Positions 11,512 to 19,326 of a stretch of DNA of 23,597 nucleotides are shown piece after piece. Made by a program: the position numbers and the translations under genes. The notes under the pieces are model-generated. The model did no database searches. It was not told the DNA's origin and saw only the letters and a program-made list of their open reading frames with translations. Every line of letters starts with the position of its first letter. The first letter of the stretch is position 1. The DNA is from Euplotes cf. woodruffi 2 WChen-2021 (Eukaryota; Ciliophora; Spirotrichea; Euplotida; Euplotidae), in the NCBI GenBank assembly GCA_021441665.1, contig JAGYYN010042588.1, forward strand, positions 1 through 23,597. The letters run 5' to 3'.

Positions 11512-11814
11512 AAATAGTTACTGTTATCAATTTACAATAACTAAGCTTACTTCATTTTTAATTGTTTTATATTACTATTCAATTTATTTGATATTTAAAC
11601 AGCTGAACGATTAATAACAATTTACTACTGTTATTATTTTTTTAAAAGAAAGTAATCAAAATTTTAAACTTGATTTATCAATTTGTTTTGTTTGAAGATC
11701 TTTAATGTAATAATTTTATAATAAAAATATGTTAAAAACAGTTTTTATGCAAAAAAAGATTTATATTTGTATGTTTGATATTTAGATTGAATATCGCACT
11801 GTAAATATAAGAAT
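11512..11814. other. Non-coding spacer between tandem paralogues
   Basis: About 300 bases of AT-rich DNA between the ATG of paralogue 1 and the TAA of paralogue 2. Stops close all frames. I see no RNA gene and no remnant of a third copy. It should hold the paralogue 1 promoter and the paralogue 2 3' flank. Confidence 0.6.
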
Positions 11815-13090
11815 TTAGAGGTTATTATAATACAAATTGATCTTTGGCTTCTTAGATGTCTTCATTGATGGCATTAAGAGGTTTAGTTTAAAGTCAACCT
11901 CAGGCAGCTTTCGAATTCGATTGCTTCTGTCTAGCTCAGGCTTCGACATAGTCTTGAATAGATCTTTAATCCGTTTGGAGTTTTGTCCTGGAAAGAGCTC
12001 TTCTTTTGATAGCTGTTCAGCTTGCTTTTTCGCACGGATTTTGCTTGCCAGCTCTGTACTTATTATAAAGCGATCTTACTTGGATATGCGTCATACCACT
12101 TCGGCTCGTTGAATCTATTATAGTATTTCTTCGATGCAGAATTGTTGGACTTTAAAGGAGTGAAAAATGTAGCAGGGCTTCCGTCACTACATTCATAATG
12201 CTCTTTTGAATATCTTCTATTTAGAAAACTCTGAGAAAAGGCTATTCTCTTCTTTCGAATTTAAATGCAGTATATTATAGTTCATAGATGCTGAGTCTTC
12301 GGGGCTACTTCTGCAATTCAATCGAGTAGTTCCTCTTGACTTTAATCTGCTTGTCAAGGATGTTATTTGTAAATTTTCTTTTTCATGATTTGTTCGATTT
12401 GCGATATTTTATCCACATTATCGATTTCATTTGAGATCTCTCTGCTTTTTGATTTTTCATACTCTCCAAGCTGTGAGTGAAGCCTGTGCTTTAGTGACTG
12501 CTGCTGGATGCTGTTATTTATAATTCAGGTTTTCGATATCTAAAATATAAATCAATTTATTCACAGATAAATATTACTCCTGTTGATCGAGGAATTAATT
12601 GAAGCAAAGGTATTTTTGATTAGCATTTTCCTAGTGAGCTTCGCCTCCTTCCCCTGAAACTTGATCTAGTATAAATAAGGTTATAAAAATAACAGCAAAG
12701 ATAGTTATACTGGAAATCACGTAGTTTCATTTCGTGATGCATTTTTAAGTTCTTCGTCGATTTTTCTAAATTATAAATATTTAAAATTACTTTCTTCTGT
12801 CAACGATTTGCTTTATCTCTTCAAGCTGTTGGATTCGATTGGCTTCCTTCTCTTTTGCTAAGGCAGCGAGGACGGTACTTCTCTGACTGTTATACGCATT
12901 GCTGGCTTTGGACTCTTGAGCATACTGGTTGTACTTCAAGTTCGCTTGCATGTTTTTATAAGCCTGGGTCTGAGCTAGGTTGTACTCTGCGATTGATTTA
13001 TTTGTATTCTAAATTCGTACGTTGGTGGTCCAGGTTGCTTTGAGTCAGTAAAATCAAGCTTTTGTTTTGCTTGCTGTCCTTCATCTGCAT
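11815..13090 (-). CDS. Coiled-coil protein, tandem paralogue 2, five frameshift sites
   Basis: Homologue of 10137-11511. Introns: 12766-12790, 12666-12710, 12540-12577, 12054-12079. +1 sites: AAA-TAA-A 12998, AAA-TAA-C 12515, AAA-TAA-C 12363, AAG-TAG-C 12305, AAA-TAG-A 12217. The total is a whole 378 codons from ATG 13090. Matching blocks are KKSIAEYNLAQTQ, NYKNSIQQQSLKHRL, NILDKQ, RRYSKEHYECSDGSPATFF and YNRFNEPKWYDAYP. The start is the weak point: ATG 13090 follows a CTATAG that could be a splice acceptor, and an upstream ATG near 13200 would need further shifts. Sequence divergence is high outside the blocks, so the duplication is old. Likely cytoskeletal, by analogy only. Confidence 0.65.
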
Positions 13091-13280
13091 CCTATAGATG
13101 GTAATGTAAATAGTTGATTATGAATCAACACAATTATTAGCAGTCATCAAACGGCGGCATTCATCTAAATAATATTGAAATGAAGCTGGTTTGAATCACT
13201 CATATTACTTTTAGTTTTATTTTATCAATAATTTCATTGATTTACAAACTCCAAAATATTTATTTTTAGATTTTGGAAAG
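13091..13280. promoter_or_regulatory. Shared upstream region of two divergent genes
   Basis: 190 bp lie between the start of paralogue 2 (minus) and ATG 13281 (plus). By position it holds both promoters. No motif stands out. Part of it could instead be 5' exon of paralogue 2 (see that entry). Confidence 0.35.
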
Positions 13281-14244
13281 ATGGAGGATAATGTTGCAAG
13301 ACTTAACGAACCACTAGAAGGTAATGACAATGGGCTACTCGTGGTTAACTGATATAGATATAGTAAACTGTCTGGATATCTCAAAACGAGTCTTGATTGT
13401 GTCTCCAGACGAAGTGCTCTTTCCAATCATATCAAAAGCCAACATTCTTTATAAATTTTCCCTCCTGCAAAACAACGATGTATTCACATTAACTGCAACT
13501 GTGAGTGAGTGGGATGACAAACACAACTGCGAAGTCGATGTCAATGAAGCTGAAGACATTGCATTACAAAGGTAGACTTATAATCAAATTTATTTGTGAT
13601 TTATTCAAATCTAAATCAAATACTGTATTAAACTATTTTCTCTGCTAAATATACTGTATCAAAAAGCGATAAAAATAAAATAAAAAACATTGTATTAAAC
13701 AGCAGCATAAATATATCAAAAGCTTGGTGATTTCGATTAGCTATGCAAAAATAAATATTCAGATTTATATTAAAATCAATAGGAAGATAAAATATTTATT
13801 AAGACTGATGATTTAAAATGTTAAATATCTAGTTAAATTTTGTTGTTTTCTAATTGCCGATTAGAATTCTCTAAGCTGCATTATGAATTAAGTATTGAAA
13901 TGTATTCTGTGGAATACTTAAAATTGATGAGTTATATCGTATAATTGCTATCTTACAGGCAAGAGAGTGAAGATAGTGATAGTGTTGACGTCAACAACCA
14001 AATTCTATGTATAATTGAAGAAATCACTGATAAAATCGGACTTGAAATCATTAGCGAGCCTGAAGAAATCAACACAAAAATGGATTGAGTCGTGAGGTTC
14101 TCATCCAATTACTCTAACACGACTTATTCTGCGACTTGAGCTGTCAAGATGGTCACTGAAACTGCAGGGAGAATATTTAGGACTATTAAGGCTTTAAAGA
14201 AGCATGATTTAACTGTAAATCAAGCATATAACATTTTGTTTTAA
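13281..14244 (+). CDS. Unknown acidic protein with a 387-nt intron
   Basis: No family recognised. ATG 13281; intron 13321-13357 (37 nt; an acceptor 6 nt further on also keeps frame); intron 13572-13958 (387 nt, GTAGAC to CTTACAG); stop TAA 14242-14244; 179 residues. There is no frameshift site. Exon 2 encodes a compact beta-like stretch (RVLIVSPDEVLFPIISK, DVFTLTATVSEWDD). Exon 3 starts acidic (QESEDSDSVDVNN) and ends in a helix (AGRIFRTIKALKKHD), with two TGA-Cys codons. Exon 3 joins in frame with AG|G, and its codon use looks like the rest. Exons 2 and 3 could be separate genes if the long intron is wrong, but no good start or end codons flank it. Confidence 0.55.
13572..13958 (+). other. 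387-nt intron or internal eliminated sequence candidate
   Basis: AT-rich, stop-filled in all frames, GT...AG bounded. It holds short direct repeats (TGTATTAAAC near 13625 and again near 13692; ATACTGTAT). No RNA gene was recognised in it. It is about 14 times the usual intron size in this window. Confidence 0.5.
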
Positions 14245-14470
14245 TTATTATTGATAAACAAATATTTATCTAATACTCAACAATACGAAGTAAAATTATT
14301 ATGATAATATTGAAAATAGCTATATATAAAATTTTATATTTAAGGAATCAATGACAACATTACACACAATTTTAACTATATTTATAGCAGTTTAAGATAA
14401 TTCCTTAAAAACTAGTTTCTATTTCTACTTAATGACCATTTTCAAGCATAAAATTAATAAATACTGAAGT
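14245..14470. other. Non-coding spacer between convergent genes
   Basis: About 225 AT-rich bases between two facing stops. All frames are closed. Nothing recognised. Confidence 0.55.
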
Positions 14471-15270
14471 TTATTGCTCAGCCATCGACCTATTTGCCTT
14501 TGAGTTTGATGACACCATACTTTCAAGGTTCTGCACAGTTCTTTGATGAGTTGAAAGAGTTTCTTTGAGTCTATCCATCATCATCTGCTCTTGTCTCTCT
14601 AATTTCTTCATCTGTGAAAGGTTCGCCTGTGCTCTCATATCATCTTTGCTCATCATAATATCGACTCTTTTCTTGTTCTCAATGTTTCTGACTTCATGTC
14701 TCTCGATCTTACTGAGAGAGTGTCTCTTGTGATAGTCTTTAATTTGTTGAATCTTGAGCAGTTTAACATTTAAGTCTTCTTCGATCTTGCTGTCCCTGTC
14801 TTTAAAGCCGTCTTGAAGAGACCTATTTAATATTAATGCTTTCGTTGAAGTTGTTCGCGATTATATTCATCTTGGCCTGCTTCTTCCTCTCGAGGCTGTC
14901 AATTCTGTCCTGTCTGATCTTCTCTCGCTTCTGCTGCAGCTCGATCTGCTTTGCATATCTGAACTCGTGTTTGATGTTCTGGTCGACATCGAACTTATAG
15001 CGGGTTTGGATGAAGTGGTCCGCACGCCTCTGCGTCTCTTTAATCTTCCTCTGGACAAGCATTTCTTCATGCGCGAGTTTATTTAATTCTGTTCTGAAGC
15101 AAGGACAACTGGTAGTCTGTGTGCTTGCGGTTATGGTACTTGTTCAGCTTCTCTCTTCCCAGCCGGTCTTTGTCTGTATCGATGCTGTGGCTATTCCGCG
15201 GGTTTGACATCGCCTTTCGCATCATGAACGAACTTAGCGACTCTTGATTTGATAGAGGAGTGTGCCCCAT
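14471..15270 (-). CDS. Long coiled-coil protein, probably ciliary or cytoskeletal
   Basis: No family recognised. ATG 15270, two +1 frameshift sites, AAA-TAA-A (15079-15081) and AAA-TAG-G (14823-14825), no intron, stop TAA 14471-14473; 265 residues. The first 40 residues are Ser/Asn-rich. Almost everything after is a highly charged helix (KKLAHEEMLVQRKIKETQRR, ELQQKREKIRQDRIDSLERK, KIERHEVRNIENKKR), ending in a short Ser-rich tail. Such continuous R/K/E/Q coiled coils are typical of microtubule-associated and ciliary proteins. That is inference from composition; the STPGR protein nearby fits the same theme. Both shifts fall between heptad-like segments, and the coiled coil continues cleanly across each. 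Confidence 0.7.
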
Positions 15271-15427
15271 GTTGCTACAGGAATTTAGATTTTGCCATCA
15301 ATAGTGGTTTAAAGCGGACTATTCGCCTTTTTGCCATTTAAATTAAAAAATAGAAACTTTGAAAAATCAGGAATTATTAGATTTAGTGAAAAGAACTGAG
15401 AGGATGTGTGATGAAGGATTTATATGC

Positions 15428-15844
15428 TTACTTTTGGCCTGTGTACTCTTGAGAAAATGCAATCGCAGTTGACTCCATCAACGATCTCTGTGTATCATTA
15501 TGATTCTTTAGATTTGGAGAGTTATTTGAGTACTTATGTCACTTTAAAGATGGAAAATAAGATATTGTTGAGTTCAATGTCGAACCGCTCGAGTTCACCT
15601 TTACTGCCTTCTTTCCTGGATCAATCGTTGTCAATAAGTTTGAATATATACTTGCATTTTTACTCTTTTTCTTAGTTTTTCTTCTTTTGTAATTGAAAAT
15701 ATTATTATTTTTCTGCTGGTCCTCTTCTTGATCAGCATTTTGATTGTTATCATCATTTGGAGATTGTGGTAGTTTGTCTTGCTTTGTATTTGCATCTGTT
15801 TCTTCCTGATGTTTAAGATCATTTGTTGCTTCCTCCATGCTCAT
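15428..15844 (-). CDS. Unknown 138-residue low-complexity protein
   Basis: No family recognised. ATG 15844, one TGA (Cys) at 15539-15541, stop TAA 15428-15430. The N-terminal half is acidic and Asn/Gln-rich (EEATNDLKHQEETDANTKQD). A basic patch (YKRRKTKKKSKNAS) follows, which could be a nuclear signal or bind nucleic acid. The rest is Ser/Asn-rich. The final codon context is AAG-TAA-G and the bases there also read as a GTAAGC donor. So the protein could continue by a frameshift (about 28 more residues) or by splicing; neither is supported by conserved sequence. Confidence 0.5.
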
Positions 15845-16066
15845 AATTTACCTTATAAAATAAAAGGAAGTACCTTATTAATTAAGCTGAAATATATTAA
15901 ATATAAATTATTTATTTCATTTTTAATACAGACTATTACGATGATATTATTGAATATATCTAAACTATAATATTTAATAGCGCCAAATACATATAAGTAT
16001 ATCCAAATAAATACGAAAAAGTAAATAAAAATAATTAAAATATTGCTAAATTTTATTATCAGTATT
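15845..16066. other. Non-coding spacer
   Basis: About 220 AT-rich bases between two minus-strand genes. Stops occur in all coding-like frames. Nothing recognised. Confidence 0.5.
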
Positions 16067-18186
16067 TTAGTATGCATACTTTTCCTTTTTCTTTTGCTTT
16101 CTGGCTTTCTTTTCTTCCCTTTCATCGTGCTTTAGCTTTTCCTTTCTATCGAAGTAGTGTCCCTCTGCATTAGGCTTCTTTAATTTATCGATATCGACGA
16201 TAATCTCGTTGATCGGCTGTTCATCGTGCCACGGATCATCTGGAACTTTCGGAGGCTTAAACCTCTCCTCAGCAAGTCCAAAGTTCGACGTTGGTTTATT
16301 CTGTTTCGGAGGGTCAGGGTTCAAGACAAGTTCTTCTTGCGTCTCGTCGTCGATTAGCCCTTTCTTCTTAAACCTGTCTTCAGCTTTACCGAAGTTATGG
16401 GTAACGACCTTTGGCTCTCCTGGATCTTTGGGCATGATGTCTTTATAATTGCAAAAGTTGTCGTCGATGACTCCTGTGTTCATATCGTCATGATCACCTA
16501 TATTACGTGGTTAATAACGGTGCAGAGAAAAGTATTGGAGCTGTACCTATTTTATCCTCGGCTCTGCCTTTATCTTTTTCAATGTTCACAAGAGTCACTA
16601 CTCTTTTCTTTGTCAACTTATCTGAAGGCTCGAGGTTGAGTTCTTGATAGTGGTCTGTATCATCAACAGTCAAATCGATGTCGAATCTGTCTTTCATTTT
16701 AGCATATTCAAAGCCTGGCACTCTTTTCTTGATTTTATCTGGATTCAACATCAGTACGTCTCCTGTCTTTTCGAAGTCTTCAAGGAAGTTGTCGTCTTCA
16801 AATTTGTACCTCGGCTCTCTTTTTCCGAAATCATAAAGGATTTTAGTGTCTTGTTCGTGTGGGTCGTAGCTGTACACACCAGGCAATTTTTCATGTCTTT
16901 GTTTGAATTCTTCATAGTCCTGGTTGAACTCTTCTTTTTCAAGAAACTCATCAAGCTTAAGATTCTGAGCGAAATCATGAGGTTGCTGGACTTCTTTGAT
17001 CGCATCAAGATTTGGATCGTAGAACTTCCACTTTTCAGGGTTCATCACTTTATCGGGGATATGTATCGGCCTAACATTTGAAGGTTGCTTGTACACTGGA
17101 ACTAATTTCTTTGTTTTATCGTAGTCGTAATCAGGATAAAGATTTGGCTTGTCATCGATCTCATCAATTTTTTGATGGTCTCTAGTCATTTTCAGCACTC
17201 CGATATCCTGTCTTGGTTCTGTTACATTATGTGAAACGAAGTAAGATGACGGACCGACTTTAATATTTTCATCTAACTTGACTGGTATTTGAGTATGCTC
17301 AGGCATGATTCTCACACCGATCGGCCTTTTCTTAATCACATCCAAATTAATATCAAATTGCTTTCTTTTATCTGGAGACGGTGTCCGGTTTAATCTTGGA
17401 GCAGTGCCAAAAGCAAATTCTGGCTGTTTGTCTTTAATAACTCTATCGTCAGCGTGGTACTTGCCTGGGCCAGGAGCTCTTTCAACATCAAGGTCTTTGA
17501 AGAGTCTATTTACTGTCTTTTCTTTTGGCGCTTTCATAACAACTCCATGAATGTTAGGAAGCACAGCATTATAGTTTAGGTCATAGGCAGAGACTCCGTT
17601 TACATTGTGCTTATCGTCTTTTAATTTGCGAAGAAGCCTCTTTATTTCATCGATTTCAGACTCGAACTTCGTCGCTGGGTTGAACACAACTCCAGGAATA
17701 TTAGGACGCACACCTTTATCAATACTTGTCGTGTCAACGTATTTCTTTTTGTTCACTTTCGGTATTTGTGGCTTTGGAGCTTGAGCTGCTTTTGTATTAA
17801 GCTCTTTACTCTTTACTTTTGTTGGTGGCCTCATAACTGCAGTCCCTTTCTTTATCCCTCTAGTGAAGTCAACATTTGGATACATTGGAAATCAGCTCTC
17901 CTCCTTGACGTTCAGTCTTTTAGCAGGTGGAGGACCGATTTTGCAGCCTTTTGGCTTCTTATCAATTAAATCATATTTAATATTATGGACTAAAGGCTTT
18001 GGAGCTGCTTTTTCATTTGCTTGAGTCTGCTTTTGTACTGATTTATTTCTTTACCTTTTTCTCGCTTTTGACTTGAGACTTCTCTTCTCAATTAGTGAAC
18101 ATAGTAGTTGAAGCTTGAGACCATTCTTCTAAATGGTTTTCCCATTCTTCCTTTTCTTTCAAGAAGTTCTTTTTAAATTCGTCCAT
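16067..18186 (-). CDS. STPGR/SHIPPO-like repeat protein, probably axonemal
   Basis: ATG 18186, +1 frameshift at AAA-TAA-A (18043-18045), intron 16498-16546 (49 nt), stop TAA 16067-16069; 689 residues. Around residue 238 it has PGPGKYHADD followed by FAFGTAPRL, the Pro-Gly-Pro-Gly-x-Tyr plus FG form of STPGR/SHIPPO repeats. Looser copies follow (KVGPSSYFVS, LPGVYSYDP with ILYDFGKREPRY, THNFGKAEDRFKKKG, SNFGLAEERFKPP). Family members (ODF3/CIMAP, STPG) lie in or along axonemal microtubules, so a ciliary microtubule role is likely. The N-terminus carries a short charged helix (KKNFLKEKEEWENHLEEW) and the C-terminus a very basic tail (KARKQKKKEKYAY). The repeat assignment is good; the exact orthologue is not known. 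Confidence 0.7.
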
Positions 18187-18331
18187 TATTTAAATTTTAT
18201 TCAATAAGTACAAATATCAAATTTTAATATTTTCTGTTGCAAAATCCAAATCTATTGATACCAAAACTGCACAATTGAGATATGACGAATATGCTTAAAT
18301 TATTTACAGTCGATTGAGCTTATTAAAAATC
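18187..18331. other. Short non-coding spacer
   Basis: 145 AT-rich bases between the R-SNARE stop and the STPGR-protein start, both on the minus strand. It should hold the promoter of the latter. Nothing else seen. Confidence 0.5.
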
Positions 18332-19208
18332 CTAACGATCTCACTGCTTTTTATTACTAAAAATATCTCAATCTTCTGTACTTGAAGCCCAGATAATGAT
18401 AGGGACGAGGACATAGATAAGCAGAGCGACTACAATGACAACAATTAGAATGTTGAGTCTTCTATTCCTCGCTTTCATTTCGTTTTCAATTTCCTTTGAG
18501 CCCTTCATGAACTTATTCGCATTATCGCGGATGCCTTTGCTTTGCTCTTCTAAGTCCTAATAAAAGTGATCGAGTAGCTGTACCTCTGCATCTTGGATGT
18601 TTTTAATCATTCCTTCGACGTTTTTCTGCATTATATTCTTGGCTTTGTCGACTTCGGCCTGGGCCATGCTAACTTTGTCGAGATTTCTGGGGTTTTGGTA
18701 CTCCCCACATACCTTGTCAACGACCTCTTTGATGTCGATGGCAGGGACGGACTTGTGGTTGTCTTGCAGCTGGGGGTTGCTCTCGTAAATACTTCTGCTG
18801 AGTTTCTTTAGCAAATCATATGCCACATTTTTCTTATACGAATTATTCGTCAGCACTAAACATTTAGAGGATATACCTACCAGAGTATGATAATAAATTG
18901 TGGTCTCAGTAGGTGTACCACATTCCGTATATTGTCTCTGAATCGTCTCGCAAGTCTGGATATGGTGATGAATGGCCAAGCGAATCTAGCAGTTCCTGAG
19001 CGTTTTGCATAAACTATAAAACCACAGCCGTTTTAGTAGCGATTGCTTACGCAGAATTAGAAATATAAAATTTACCTCCTGTTTTAGTGTCTTTTTAATG
19101 CTATACGGAGCTTCAGCTGCAAGAATCGCTTGGTCTGATGGCCTTCCAACTATAATAAATCTTTTTGGTAAAAGCGAGTTCAACGAACTTGATATTGCTT
19201 TCGTTCAT
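18332..19208 (-). CDS. Longin-type R-SNARE (VAMP7/synaptobrevin-like)
   Basis: Membrane-fusion SNARE on vesicles or lysosome-like organelles. Preferred model: ATG 19208, intron 19161-19188 (28 nt), intron 18986-19075 (90 nt), intron 18557-18583 (27 nt), stop TAG 18332; 243 residues (VAMP7 has about 220). The N-terminus KFIIVGRPSDQAILAAEAPY fits a longin domain. A SNARE helix follows (VDKAKNIMQKNVEGM to NEMKARNRR), then one membrane helix (LNILIVVIVVALLIYVLVP) and an 18-residue lumenal tail. Removing the 27-nt intron restores the heptad spacing. The zero-layer position reads Asn (IKNIQD) rather than Arg. The first intron has weak borders; without it, a +1 shift at GTA-TAG gives a less longin-like start. 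Confidence 0.7.
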
Positions 19209-19326
19209 ATTTGATTTTATTTAAATTCGCAAATATTTAAATTCATTGCTATATTATAGTTGAGTCGATTTTGTTACGAATTCACAAAAGATATTTTAAA
19301 TTATTTAATTTGTAGAACTTGGATAA
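19209..19326. promoter_or_regulatory. Bidirectional upstream region, R-SNARE and DDB1-like genes
   Basis: 118 AT-rich bases separate two divergent start codons (19208 minus, 19327 plus), so both promoters must lie here or overlap the genes. No specific element can be named. Confidence 0.4.

Larger units (their letters stand above)
10137..13090 (-). repeat. Tandem gene duplication (diverged)
   Basis: Two adjacent minus-strand genes share the same order of protein blocks: KKSIA coiled coil, YKNS helix, NILDKQ, CSDGSPA, FFTP, YNRF, PKWYD and YP followed by an intron at the same place. They differ in intron number and in most of their frameshift sites. Confidence 0.8.

Noticed and set aside
13572-13958. 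C/D-box snoRNA inside the 387-nt intron (TGATGA near 13806)
   Set aside because: There is no convincing D box or terminal stem at the right spacing; TGATGA is common in this AT-rich DNA.
16644-17081. Plus-strand open frames opposite the STPGR protein gene
   Set aside because: They are shadows of the minus-strand gene, without conserved features.
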